Below, in pieces: positions 16,859-25,391 of a stretch of DNA of 54,027 bases. Both the position numbers and the translations under genes were made by a program. Within the stretch, counting starts at the first letter, position 1. Each line of letters opens with the position of its first letter. Source of the stretch: Halorubrum halodurans (GTDB lineage Archaea; Halobacteriota; Halobacteria; Halobacteriales; Haloferacaceae); NCBI RefSeq assembly GCF_002252985.1, contig NZ_NHPJ01000017.1, positions 1 through 54,027 of the forward strand. The letters are read 5' to 3'. The notes below the pieces were generated by a model. That model did not search any database, was not told the origin of the DNA, and saw nothing but the letters and a program-made list of their open reading frames with translations.

Positions 16859-18253
16859 TCAATGGTGGTCATGATCCTGAGACGCTCCCGCCTCTGGGTG
16901 TTGATGGGCGAATTCATCTGGGTCCTTTTCGAACGTCTCCTTACAGGTCTGCGAGCAGAAGTAGTACGTCTCGCCGTCGTGCGTCGCCGATGGCTCGCTA
17001 TCGTCAGTCCGCATCCCACAGACGGGGTCGCGGTACTGGCCGGGCGCACCGAGACCGCGACGATAAACATACAGCAGGAACCCGGAGAGCGCGAACGCGG
17101 TGAGGTTGAGATAGAACGTGTAGTTGAGTTTGAAGTACGTCTGCTCGGTCGCCGTCTCGCCGCCCGCCAGATCCGGAACGATTCCCAGCGCGTCGAACAG
17201 CAGCTCCATGAGGAAGCCGGTGAACGCCATCGTCACGAAAAAGACGCCGAGGATGTACAGCATGATCTTCCAGCCGTAGTACTTCCGGTAGACGTTCAGC
17301 ACGGGAATCGTGATGAGGTCGGCGTAGACGAACGCGATGATCCCGGCGAAGCTGACGCCACCGCCCCACAGCGCGACGGCGAACGGGACATTACCCATAC
17401 TGCCAACGAAACTGAGGACGGCGACGGTGACACCCATAATCGCGTTCTCGGCAGTCACGAGCAGGCCGTCGCCCTGAATGAACAGCGTGTTCCACACCCA
17501 CTGCGGGACGAAGACGATGACGAACCCAGAAATAAGGAAGCCAGCGACGATGTCCTTCCAGATCATCGACCACTCCTTGCGGTACTGATTCCCGACTTTG
17601 TACCAGCCACCCCACGACAACAACTCGTCACGCCACCCGCCGCGACTCGACGTCTCCTGGCGGTAGGTCTCCATACAGCCCTCCGAGCAGAATTTGAGCG
17701 TCTCACCGCCGTCGGTCGTGAGCGTATACTCGTCTTTGCCTTCCATCCCGCAGGTCGGGTCTTCGGTGACACCCGTCTCACGGTCGCGCTCGTTGAGCGT
17801 CTCCCGGACCTCGTCGAAGAGATTCTCCGGGAGCGTGAAGTGGACGATTACTGCCATCACAGCGATGAGAATGAGTCCACCGAGTAACTCTGCGACTAGG
17901 AACTCCCAACCAAGCAGAATCAGAATCATCAATCCGAGCTCGACGATGAGATTCGTCGACGCGAACATAAACGCGAGAAAGTTGACCGCGTGTGCTCCCT
18001 TCTTGAACACTCCCTTCCCGATAGCGACAGCGCCGAAACTGCAGCCGCTGCTCGCCGCGCCGAACGCGGTCGCCTTGGTGAGCCCACTCAGATCACCGTC
18101 GCCCAGCACCTGTGCCATTCGCTCCTTGGAGACATAGACTTGGACCAGACTCGTGATCGTGAGTCCCATAATGATCGCCCACGCCGCCGTCCAGAGGAAG
18201 CCGACACCGATTCGGAGGGCTTCGAAGATGCCCTCGACCATCGTCACCTGCAT
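16859..18253 (-). CDS. YraQ/UPF0718-type permease with two YHS/TRASH domains
   Basis: This 464-residue permease has a first membrane block (15-140) containing GAASSGCSFGAVAIGKG with Cys71, the likely substrate pore motif. An internal YHS domain at 163-198 follows (Cys168, Cys189, Cys193), then a second membrane block (about 225-395) and a C-terminal YHS domain at about 405-445 (DPVCGM and FCSQTC), ending in a His-rich tail (DHDHH). Both YHS domains should be cytoplasmic copper sites that could feed or gate the permease. Substrate is unknown; ArsP relatives move organoarsenicals, but the copper setting favours copper. It is very similar to 48907-50295. The promoter is nearly leaderless. Confidence 0.85.
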   Translation of the reverse strand: MQVTMVEGIFEALRIGVGFLWTAAWAIIMGLTITSLVQVYVSKERMAQVLGDGDLSGLTKATAFGAASSGCSFGAVAIGKGVFKKGAHAVNFLAFMFASTNLIVELGLMILILLGWEFLVAELLGGLILIAVMAVIVHFTLPENLFDEVRETLNERDRETGVTEDPTCGMEGKDEYTLTTDGGETLKFCSEGCMETYRQETSSRGGWRDELLSWGGWYKVGNQYRKEWSMIWKDIVAGFLISGFVIVFVPQWVWNTLFIQGDGLLVTAENAIMGVTVAVLSFVGSMGNVPFAVALWGGGVSFAGIIAFVYADLITIPVLNVYRKYYGWKIMLYILGVFFVTMAFTGFLMELLFDALGIVPDLAGGETATEQTYFKLNYTFYLNLTAFALSGFLLYVYRRGLGAPGQYRDPVCGMRTDDSEPSATHDGETYYFCSQTCKETFEKDPDEFAHQHPEAGASQDHDHH

Positions 18254-18288
18254 AGATGTATCATCGTGCGGATCATCTATTGCAGTTT
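18254..18288 (-). promoter_or_regulatory. short-leader promoter of YHS permease
   Basis: On the minus strand AAAACTGCAATAGATGATCC ends 16 bases before the start codon. The GGATCATCTATTGC core (plus strand 18270-18283) is found at the identical distance before the paralogue (50312-50325). The AATAGA part about 28 bases from the ATG fits a TATA element with a leaderless or nearly leaderless transcript. Confidence 0.5.
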
Positions 18289-18363
18289 TCCTTCAGATAG
18301 TTCAGGTTAGAACCGCGGTAAGTATGAATTCAAAAGATTAGCAGTGGGTGAAATACGCAGGTC

Positions 18364-18380
18364 GAAGGCACAAGCGCATT
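18364..18380 (+). promoter_or_regulatory. shared 17-base promoter element, second copy
   Basis: GAAGGCACAAGCGCATT differs at one base from the element at 10830-10846. It lies 54 bases before the SHOCT gene start at 18435. Confidence 0.4.
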
Positions 18381-18434
18381 GAATAGTTAGGACGTAGTAT
18401 TACTTGAGACCCAAACTCACGGAGGGATCACAAT

Positions 18435-18806
18435 ATGCCGACAAATCCAGACGACACGCGACTTGTTACGCTCCTCCTCGTTATCATCGGCGCCGTATTC
18501 ATCGTCCCGTTGTTCTTCATGGGCTTCGGAATGATGGGGTTCGGTCCGATGATGGGTGGTACGTGGGGCGGTCATATGTGGGGCGACGGGACGATGCCTG
18601 GCTGGATGTTCATCGTCGGCATCGTGATGCAGCTACTGTTCCTCGCTGCCCTCCTCGGCGGTGGCTACCTCATCTACCGTGCGATTACGGGAAGTGAGAG
18701 TAGCTCAGACCAAGCCCTCGAGGAGCTCCGGCTCGCCTACGCCCGCGGAGAGCTGACCGACGAGGAATACGAACAGCGACGCGAAGCACTCGAACGAGAT
18801 ACCTGA
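18435..18806 (+). CDS. Met-rich SHOCT-domain membrane protein
   Basis: The protein has 123 residues with two transmembrane segments (about 10-30 and 57-80). The loop between them holds Met, Gly, His and Trp (FGMMGFGPMMGG, then HMWGDGTMPGW). The C-terminal SHOCT helices (ALEELRLAYARGELTDEEYE) match those of the copies at 12782 and 45579, but the loop is different. The divergent permease gene lies 181 bases away. It likely forms an operon with the next gene (23-base gap). Confidence 0.85.
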   Translation: MPTNPDDTRLVTLLLVIIGAVFIVPLFFMGFGMMGFGPMMGGTWGGHMWGDGTMPGWMFIVGIVMQLLFLAALLGGGYLIYRAITGSESSSDQALEELRLAYARGELTDEEYEQRREALERDT

Positions 18807-18829
18807 TTTCCACCCGGGAAACTTGAACG

Positions 18830-19471
18830 ATGACCGGATTCTCCGACCGCCGTCAAGAGTCAACGCATCTGCAGCTTCCACCGTGGCTCGACCGATACAC
18901 GACGCTGGGACTGTACGGACTACTCGTCGGGACAGTCCTCTGTCTGGTCGCGTTCCTCACGAATCCTGTTCCCGACCCCTCGTTCCCGTGGGCGACGCTG
19001 CCCGAGTCTCTACGATTACCGATTACACAGCCCCGCATCGAGCACTGGCCAGTGACCTACACTATCGGCATCTGGCTGTGGGTTTTCTGCTTCCCCGCAC
19101 TCTTCCTCGCCGGATACCGGCGATACGGTGACAGGAGCCGTGGGGCAGCAGTATGGCTCGTCGGGTTGCCGACCCTGGCGATGCTGGGCTGGACCACGTA
19201 CTGCCGGTTCTTCTGGCCGAAACTCCATCCTCCGACTTGGAACGCCCCAGCCTACACGTTCGTTTGCTGGCTGTACTGTTCGACCTACGACGTGCTCTGG
19301 AGCAACACGGCATACACAATTGCGCTATTCGGCATCGTCGCGACGCTCCTCGTCGTGCGACACCAGGATACAGACCGATATGCCCTTCTCGGGTTCGGGT
19401 TCCTCGCACTTCCGCTCGGATTACCGGCCCTGCACGAAGGGTATCGACGGGTGACGCGAACCAAGAGCTGA
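18830..19471 (+). CDS. unknown multi-pass membrane protein
   Basis: This 213-residue protein has about five hydrophobic segments (27-45, 74-92, 104-118, 155-175, 180-196). Several Trp, Tyr and Cys residues occur in the WTTYCRFFWPKLHPP and FVCWLYCSTYDVLW parts, which could hold a metal or a substrate. No family is recognised. It follows the SHOCT gene closely and is probably co-transcribed with it. A role in copper handling is inferred from position alone. Confidence 0.7.
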   Translation: MTGFSDRRQESTHLQLPPWLDRYTTLGLYGLLVGTVLCLVAFLTNPVPDPSFPWATLPESLRLPITQPRIEHWPVTYTIGIWLWVFCFPALFLAGYRRYGDRSRGAAVWLVGLPTLAMLGWTTYCRFFWPKLHPPTWNAPAYTFVCWLYCSTYDVLWSNTAYTIALFGIVATLLVVRHQDTDRYALLGFGFLALPLGLPALHEGYRRVTRTKS

Positions 19472-19597
19472 GGAACTGTGACGGGTGGCTTTGCAGCTCT
19501 GCGGGGGACATCTGTGGGTGATAATGCGGACTGGTGATTGGCATCACTCAGTACAGCCCGAGGAAACGTTATCCGTGGGAGCCTCCTCAACACAAGT

Positions 19598-19819
19598 ATG
19601 TCGACGACCGTCTCAACACCCGAAACAGACGAGACGTGTGCGTACTGTGAATCCCGAATCTTCGACCACGACCCCATCTGCGTCCGCGACTGCGATGATG
19701 ACTGTGGCTCGCCCAAGTACTTCTGTAACTACGCCTGTCTCTCCGCATATATCGACGAAAACAACCTTACTACCGGCAATGCGTGTGAGTGGACTCCCGA
19801 CGACACCAGCTGTTGCTGA
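19598..19819 (+). CDS. small TRASH-like zinc-binding protein
   Basis: The 73-residue protein is rich in Cys: CAYC near 14-17, CVRDCDDDCG near 28-37, FCNYAC near 42-47, and a final SCC. The arrangement resembles TRASH/YHS or zinc-ribbon modules, close to haloarchaeal DUF7576-type proteins. I chose the ATG at 19598 because the upstream open frame has no family-like residues. It probably binds Zn or Cu and may act as a chaperone or regulator partner. It is convergent with the SPC-motif ATPase gene, 28 bases away. Confidence 0.72.
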   Translation: MSTTVSTPETDETCAYCESRIFDHDPICVRDCDDDCGSPKYFCNYACLSAYIDENNLTTGNACEWTPDDTSCC

Positions 19820-19847
19820 TCGGTCCGTTCGAAGCCTTCAGAGACCA

Positions 19848-22088
19848 TTATTCACGGAATCCGAGTAACCGAAGCCCGTTCAGTGAAACGAGGACGGTGG
19901 ACCCCTCGTGGCCGACCACGGCCAGCGGCAGGGGGATGCCTCGCAACAGAATCGTCCCAACCATCAGGGCGATCGCACCGAAGGCGATTGTGAGATTGAC
20001 CGTCAACGTCCGGCGCGTCCTGCGACCGAGTCCGAGCACGTAGGGGATCTTCCCGATGTCGTCGCCCATCAAGACGACGTCAGCCGTTTCGAGGGCAACG
20101 TCGGTCCCGGCGCCACCCATCGCGATCCCGAGCGTCGCCGTCGCCAAAGCGGGTGCGTCGTTCACCCCGTCACCCACCATCGCCACGTTCTCGTATCGCT
20201 CAACCAGGTCTTCGATAGTTGCCACCTTCTCTTCCGGCAGCAGTTCCGCCTGTACCTCGTCGATACCGACTTCGTCGGCGATCTGCTGGGCGACACGTTC
20301 GTTGTCGCCGGTCAGCATAACGATGTGCTCCACACCGAGAGACCGGAGATCCTCGATCATCTCTGCAGCCCCCGGCCGGACCGTGTCGGTGAACGCAAGC
20401 CATCCCAGTACCGTGGCGTTGCCAGCGTGCTCGCGGGCGACAAGGACACTGGTCTTCCCCTCCGCCTCCAGGGTCCGAAGCCTGTCGAGACCGGGATCGA
20501 GTCCCTCGATCGCAGCGTCTTCGAGAACCGTCTCGACGTAACTCCGATTCCCGATGTGGATGGTTCCGTCGTCGACGTCGGCGCGCACGCCTTTCCCGGC
20601 CTCCGACTGAAACCGTCGCGCGTCGGGGACGTCGAGGGCGCGGGCTTCGGCTTCCGAGACGGTCGCACGAGCCAAGTGATGCTCCGAACGGGCCTGGACG
20701 GAGGCTGCGAGCGAGAGCAGTTCGTCGGACGTCAGTGACTCATCCGCGAGGCCATCCCGGACGAACACGTCCGTCAGCTGTGTCTCGCCCCGCGTGAGGG
20801 TGCCCGTTTTGTCGAATGCGACCGCGTCGATGTTCGCCGCCGCCTCGACGTGTTCGCCGCCCTTGAACAGGACACCCTGCCTGCCGCCGGAGGCGATGGC
20901 CGACAGCACCGCCGCCGGCGTGGAGATGATGACCGCACACGGTGAGGCAGCGACCATCAGGGTCATCGCGCGGTAGAACGTACTGGTGAACTCGCTCCCG
21001 AGCCCGAGCGGGATTGCAATCGCTGCAATCGTGAGCCCGAACACGCCGAGGACATACGGCTGTTCGAGGCGGTCGATGAGTCGTTGTGTCGGCGCCTTCT
21101 CGCTCTGAGCACGCTCGACCATATGGATGAGACGGCTGATCGCCGACTCGTGGGCCTGCCGCGTGACCTCGATTTCGAGGCTGCCGCTCTCGTTGATCGT
21201 CCCCCCGAACACCTCGTCACCGGGTTCCTTCGGCACGGGGACGGACTCACCGGTGAGCGACGCCTGATCGACCGTCCCCTCGCCGGACGTGACGACGCCG
21301 TCGAGCGGGATTCTGTCGCCGGGACGAACGACGAACACGTCGCCCACGGCGACGTCGTCGATGGGAACGGTGACTTCCTCCCCGTCGCGTAGCACCTGCG
21401 CTTCGTCCGGTCGCATCTCGACGAGGGACTTGATCGCTCGGCGTGAGCGGCCGATGGCGTAGTGCTGGAGCGTATTTGAGAGCGAGAACAGGAAGAGGAG
21501 CATCGCGCCCTCGAACGGGGCGCCAATCGAGAGGGCACCGAGTGCCGCGACGATCATCAAGAGGTCGATGTCGACCGCACGGTGGCGCAGCGTCTCGACC
21601 GCGCCTTTGAGCCCGTACCAGCCACCGAAGACGTATGCGACGCCGTACCCGGCCCACATGAGAAGCTGAGGTCCTTCGAGCCACCCCGTCACCAGGCCGA
21701 CGGCCATCCCGAGGAGGGTCAAGCCGACGAACACGGCCTCCTGCCTGAGTTCCGAGCGGGTACTCACCTCATCCGTTGCTGTCTCAGATTCGTCCTGAAT
21801 CGACACGTGGCGGTCGCGGACAGCGTCTCGAATCGTTTCTTCTGAGATGACGCTCCCCTCGTAGGTGATCCGGGCGTCCCCTGTTCGAAACGAGACGTCG
21901 ACATCGTGGACGCCGGAGAGACGCCTGAGATGTCGTTCAAGTGCCCGTGCTCCCGCGTCGCCCCGACCACCCCGTCGTTCAATGTGGATCGTACACGTCG
22001 AGAGAGATGGAGATTCAGTAACAGCCACGTTCTCGGTACCTATGAGTTGGTTTGATTTCACGTTTGAGGTGGGCCCACGAGCATTCAT
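19848..22088 (-). CDS. P1B-4-like heavy-metal ATPase (SPC motif)
   Basis: This 746-residue pump has an N-terminal ferredoxin-like HMA fold at about 30-95 without the CxxC metal pair. The transmembrane core carries the SPC motif (Ser382-Pro383-Cys384), which assigns it to P1B-4 pumps. In other organisms these move Co, Zn, Cd or Fe(II). TGES lies at 279-282 and the phosphorylated Asp426 in DKTGT; TGDNE and GDGVNDAP follow. SEHH stands where SEHP is usual. It is transcribed in the same direction as, and 33 bases after, the universal stress protein gene. No regulator is adjacent. It is the only clearly non-copper transporter in the centre of the island. Confidence 0.9.
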   Translation of the reverse strand: MNARGPTSNVKSNQLIGTENVAVTESPSLSTCTIHIERRGGRGDAGARALERHLRRLSGVHDVDVSFRTGDARITYEGSVISEETIRDAVRDRHVSIQDESETATDEVSTRSELRQEAVFVGLTLLGMAVGLVTGWLEGPQLLMWAGYGVAYVFGGWYGLKGAVETLRHRAVDIDLLMIVAALGALSIGAPFEGAMLLFLFSLSNTLQHYAIGRSRRAIKSLVEMRPDEAQVLRDGEEVTVPIDDVAVGDVFVVRPGDRIPLDGVVTSGEGTVDQASLTGESVPVPKEPGDEVFGGTINESGSLEIEVTRQAHESAISRLIHMVERAQSEKAPTQRLIDRLEQPYVLGVFGLTIAAIAIPLGLGSEFTSTFYRAMTLMVAASPCAVIISTPAAVLSAIASGGRQGVLFKGGEHVEAAANIDAVAFDKTGTLTRGETQLTDVFVRDGLADESLTSDELLSLAASVQARSEHHLARATVSEAEARALDVPDARRFQSEAGKGVRADVDDGTIHIGNRSYVETVLEDAAIEGLDPGLDRLRTLEAEGKTSVLVAREHAGNATVLGWLAFTDTVRPGAAEMIEDLRSLGVEHIVMLTGDNERVAQQIADEVGIDEVQAELLPEEKVATIEDLVERYENVAMVGDGVNDAPALATATLGIAMGGAGTDVALETADVVLMGDDIGKIPYVLGLGRRTRRTLTVNLTIAFGAIALMVGTILLRGIPLPLAVVGHEGSTVLVSLNGLRLLGFRE

Positions 22089-22121
22089 CCGATCCTAATC
22101 CCGGCACACGAGTCGAGGCTT

Positions 22122-22550
22122 TCATCCAATGATGGTTACCGGGATCTGTGCTCGGCGAGTGACTGTCTCGGCAACACTTCCGAGGAACGTCCGGTCTAGA
22201 CCTGACCGACCGTGGCTCCCCATAACGATCTGGTCGATGCCGTTGTCGGCAGCGTAGTCGAGAATCTCACGCGCTGGTTTCCCGACTTCAGTGACTGTAG
22301 CAAGCACAATATCGTGGTCCGCCGCGAGATCCGTCGCAGTCGTGTGAATCCCGGTCGCCCGCTCTTGGGCGGTATCGTACCAGTCCTCTGCGACTGGCAA
22401 GCCACCGGCCTCTACATCGATTACCGAATCGATCGGGTTGATGACGTAAATGGTGGTAATCGTGGCGTTCGGAAAGGTCTCGAGTGCGTAAATGAGTGCA
22501 CGCTCGGCAAGCGGGGAGCCGTCCAAGGCGACGAGAATGTTGTCAGGCAT
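22122..22550 (-). CDS. universal stress protein (UspA family)
   Basis: The 142-residue protein is a single Usp domain. ILVALDGSPLAERAL starts the first strand and helix, and GSHGRSGLDRTFLGSVAE near the end is the G-x2-G-x9-G-S nucleotide loop, so it should bind ATP. The role is general stress protection in the cytoplasm. It lies 33 bases before the SPC-motif ATPase and may be co-transcribed with it, linking metal stress to general stress. Confidence 0.9.
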   Translation of the reverse strand: MPDNILVALDGSPLAERALIYALETFPNATITTIYVINPIDSVIDVEAGGLPVAEDWYDTAQERATGIHTTATDLAADHDIVLATVTEVGKPAREILDYAADNGIDQIVMGSHGRSGLDRTFLGSVAETVTRRAQIPVTIIG

Positions 22551-22617
22551 GCGATAGAGTTCGAGAGGTGTTGAGAAGAGTGTAGTGCCGAAAACTCGGC
22601 ACTGGGAGTACCGTTAA

Positions 22618-23847
22618 TTACCCATCAATTTCTGAGAGCGCCTCTGTTGCAACGTCACCGAGTTCTCCGGCCTCGATATGCGAGTACCGCTCACGAACCA
22701 TCTCCTCAGAATTATCGAGATATCGGGCCGCCACAGTATATCCGAATGCCCGGACCAGAACCTCGCCCATGCCACGACGGCCACCGTGCGGAGCAAGATA
22801 ATCGTGTTTCGGATGGTCGATGTCGATCTCCGCGGCCTCCGAGAGTCGTTGGAGAATCGACCGTGCGCCGTCCGTCGTGATCGACGGCGGCCGAATGTCC
22901 ACATCGAGCGCCAGCAGCAGGTCGCGAGCGTACTCCGTACGGCGTTTAGTGATTGCTTCTGGGCGTTCCCCTCGTTCGGCTAGCTCTTCCCGGACGAGCT
23001 CTGCGAGCGTCCGTTGGTCAAACGTCGGAAACACCGGCCAGCGCTCCGTCGGCGGATCCATCAGCTGGCGATAGCTCCGGAGCGGCGAGATCACCGGATC
23101 GGGAAGACTGGCGGCGTCCCACTGCTGTTTCTTCCGGTACACGTCCATGCTCCCGTCGTCGAGCGAGAGGTCCTCCCAGCGGACGCCGCGCCGGCGCGGG
23201 TCGTTCGGATCCCGGAGCAGTTCGCCGACGCGGACAGCTGTGTACGCGAGAACGAACACCAGAGCCCGGTCACGAGTCGCCTTCAGCGCCGCGTAGCGTG
23301 CTCGCTGCTTGTCGAGGGGGTCAGTATCCTCTGGGAGTGTCGTGTACGCCTCGACGGCGTCGCGGGCCCGTTCGTCGACGTGGCGGGTGAGGACGTGGCG
23401 TTGTTCCGACGTCCAGGCCTGCTGGTCGCCGGGCTTGCGGCCGTCGTCCTCCGGCAGCGGCGCCATCGCACTCGCCCGCTGCGCGTAATGCGCTTCGAGG
23501 TACCCCTCGTTGACACACCACCCGCACCACGCAGAGATATAGCGATAATAGGTTTGTACCGTGTTCTGTTTGAGTCCACGATCGCCGGTAAGATGGCGGG
23601 CGTACTCCCGAAACACGCGTTCGTCGAGGTCCTCGAAGGTGGGCTCCTGGTCGACGTTGCCGGAGACGATCCCGGTCCAGTCGTCGTCGCCGCGGTCGCC
23701 GGCGGCCCACTCGGCGAACCGCTCGAGTTCGCGTGCAGCGTTTCGTCGGTAGTTCCCGCCGTCGCCACCGCGGCCTTTCCCCTTGTCTTGGAGGTAGCGT
23801 TCGAAGGAACTCGCGAGTGATTGATCGGCGCGTTCTCGGGGCGTCAT
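22618..23847 (-). CDS. tyrosine recombinase (phage-type integrase)
   Basis: This 409-residue site-specific recombinase has an N-terminal SAM-like core-binding domain at about 10-125 and a catalytic domain at 140-395. Visible catalytic residues are Arg206 (AYTAVRVGELL), Lys239/240 (YRKKQQW), His354 and Arg357 (HGGRRG), and the nucleophile Tyr388 (MVRERYSH). It cuts and rejoins DNA to integrate or excise an element, or resolves plasmid dimers. The start overlaps the end of the next upstream gene (ATGA at 23844-23847), giving a three-gene operon with 23844-24305 and 24309-24848. No attachment site was found. It marks a likely junction of a mobile element within the island. Confidence 0.9.
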   Translation of the reverse strand: MTPRERADQSLASSFERYLQDKGKGRGGDGGNYRRNAARELERFAEWAAGDRGDDDWTGIVSGNVDQEPTFEDLDERVFREYARHLTGDRGLKQNTVQTYYRYISAWCGWCVNEGYLEAHYAQRASAMAPLPEDDGRKPGDQQAWTSEQRHVLTRHVDERARDAVEAYTTLPEDTDPLDKQRARYAALKATRDRALVFVLAYTAVRVGELLRDPNDPRRRGVRWEDLSLDDGSMDVYRKKQQWDAASLPDPVISPLRSYRQLMDPPTERWPVFPTFDQRTLAELVREELAERGERPEAITKRRTEYARDLLLALDVDIRPPSITTDGARSILQRLSEAAEIDIDHPKHDYLAPHGGRRGMGEVLVRAFGYTVAARYLDNSEEMVRERYSHIEAGELGDVATEALSEIDG

Positions 23848-24305
23848 GAATCATCACTCGCGTACTGGTAATTCGGACGGACGTCCTCAAGAAGTTCTTC
23901 GACGATTTCCCAGAGAATCAGGGAGGGAGACTCGTGTGCGAATGTGATCCCCCAGCGGTCCTCCGTATCGGCAGCTGAGTACTGGAAATGCGCGTGTCCG
24001 AGATCGGGATGGTCTTCGTCCTGGTGCCAGCCGGCGTGAAAGCCCGTGTTCGGGTCGGTGTAGTTGATACGGAACCAATCGTGGGGGTCCTGTCGATACC
24101 ACTTGACGGTGAGTTCCGGCGAATCAGGGCCTGTCGGGGGATCCTCAAGGCGGGCCGAATCGAAAACCGCTCGCAGTTGCTTGGCCTCGATATCGTCGGG
24201 AACGAACTCGACGGTCGTGATCTGAGGAACCCTGTCGAGGACATCCCGCTTCAGTTGGGCGTAGAGGTTTGCGTTCGGGTCACCACCTGGATGTGGAACC
24301 GACAT
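23844..24305 (-). CDS. conserved hypothetical protein of integrase operon
   Basis: The protein has 153 residues, is acidic and soluble, and is rich in His and Trp (WYRQDPHDWFRINY, then GWHQDEDHPDLGHAHFQY). I recognise no enzyme motif. It sits between a winged-helix gene (3-base gap) and the recombinase (4-base overlap), so all three are expressed together. It may help recombinase control or element maintenance; this is inference from position. Confidence 0.72.
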   Translation of the reverse strand: MSVPHPGGDPNANLYAQLKRDVLDRVPQITTVEFVPDDIEAKQLRAVFDSARLEDPPTGPDSPELTVKWYRQDPHDWFRINYTDPNTGFHAGWHQDEDHPDLGHAHFQYSAADTEDRWGITFAHESPSLILWEIVEELLEDVRPNYQYASDDS

Positions 24306-24308
24306 CCG

Positions 24309-24848
24309 TTAGCTGCTGGCCTCAGCAGGCTCTGTCATCGGAGCGAGGAAGTCCCATTCGCGGATGGCAAACCCGACAATCTTGATACGTCGCTGAAGGT
24401 GCTCCCACTCACGGGCAATCTCGCGGCGTCGGTCTTCCTCGTCGGCGTCAAGAGACTCCTCCGCGAGCGTCCCGCGAAGCTGGTTCGGCGATTCAACGCC
24501 GAATTCGTCCTCCCAGTCGCGGATCTGCGCCTTCATATCGGCGAGACGGTCCGTGAGTTCCTCGACAGTGTGTCCGCTGTCTCGAAGCCGCATCGCCTCC
24601 TGCATCGCTTGGCGGCGGTAATCGGGGTAGTACGTGGTGTGAGTCCCGCTATCGTCGCGGTGGAGGACCCCGTCGTCGACGAGTCGCTCAAGGACGCGTT
24701 TGGTCGGCTCGTGTGACCAGCCCGCTTCGGAAGCGATCCAGTTGGCTGTCCGCGGCTCCGACAGCTGCCGGGCGATCATCCGCACACGGTCTTCACCCGT
24801 GGTCTGGCGCTCCATCAGGCCCTCGGAGTTTGATTTGTCTTCGGTCAT
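24309..24848 (-). CDS. winged-helix regulator (DUF7342-like)
   Basis: This 179-residue protein has a winged helix at about 18-75 (VRMIARQLSEPRTANWIASE, EPTKRVLERLVDDG, then a wing with HTTYYP). A long coiled helix follows (85-160), with RRREIAREWEHLQRRIK. The pattern fits haloarchaeal DUF7342 proteins. I chose the ATG at 24848 because the sequence before it lacks haloarchaeal bias and includes the promoter-like TTAATATAGG. It is the first gene of the recombinase operon and probably controls it. Confidence 0.78.
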   Translation of the reverse strand: MTEDKSNSEGLMERQTTGEDRVRMIARQLSEPRTANWIASEAGWSHEPTKRVLERLVDDGVLHRDDSGTHTTYYPDYRRQAMQEAMRLRDSGHTVEELTDRLADMKAQIRDWEDEFGVESPNQLRGTLAEESLDADEEDRRREIAREWEHLQRRIKIVGFAIREWDFLAPMTEPAEASS

Positions 24849-25391
24849 ACCACACCATTCGTGCTTTGTCTTAATATAGGTTGAGGTCATTCGTCCTATA
24901 TCGAATCTCATCTGTCACCATCGCCCCGACCACAGCTGTGGAGAGTTATAGTAAAATCGAACCGTGGTCTTGGCGGCTCTACCCTGGGGGAAGCGTCTTT
25001 CTGAGCCGGTTGCAGCATTCGTGCTTCACCGACGGCGGCAGGGTACTTCAAAGTGGTCGTGATTACCGGCGTAATCAGGACCACTTGCTGTATTCACCCC
25101 ATCGGAAGAATTCAGGCATCTGGAGTCTCTTACAGCCGGAATTCCGTGCTACAGGAAATTATATATCGTATATCGCTATACAAAATCCCGGGCCGGGAAG
25201 TTCACAGTTTCGGAGGATAGACCAGTTTCAGGTCGAATTAGCATCAATTCGCGGTGATTTTCAGCGTTCTGGGATCAATTTTGAATTATTACTCTCGAAC
25301 TACCAGACGAGCGTACGAAATTGCGTGGATTTTGGCGCTGCTGGATACGGTTGTCACTCTTGAGCGGCGGACCCAGCGAGATCTCAGCGGG
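24849..25391. other. intergenic region between integrase operon and transposase
   Basis: No gene is supported. It holds the promoter of the integrase operon (TTAATATAGG near 24871-24880 on the minus strand), the palindrome CCACAGCTGTGG at 24930-24941, and the long inverted repeat at 25051-25086. From 25150 it is AT-rich. The left end of the insertion sequence should lie here, but I could not match terminal inverted repeats by eye. Confidence 0.5.
25051..25086. repeat. long inverted repeat, 16-base arms
   Basis: AAGTGGTCGTGATTAC (25051-25066) and GTAATCAGGACCACTT (25071-25086) pair with one mismatch around a CGGC loop. Possible roles are a transcription terminator, an operator, a recombination site or an insertion-sequence remnant. 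There is no T-tract after it. Confidence 0.5.

Noticed and set aside
16775..17887. 370-residue plus-strand frame across the YHS permease
   Set aside because: Antisense shadow; the same shadow appears opposite the paralogue at 48910-49980, which reflects the conserved permease, not a gene.
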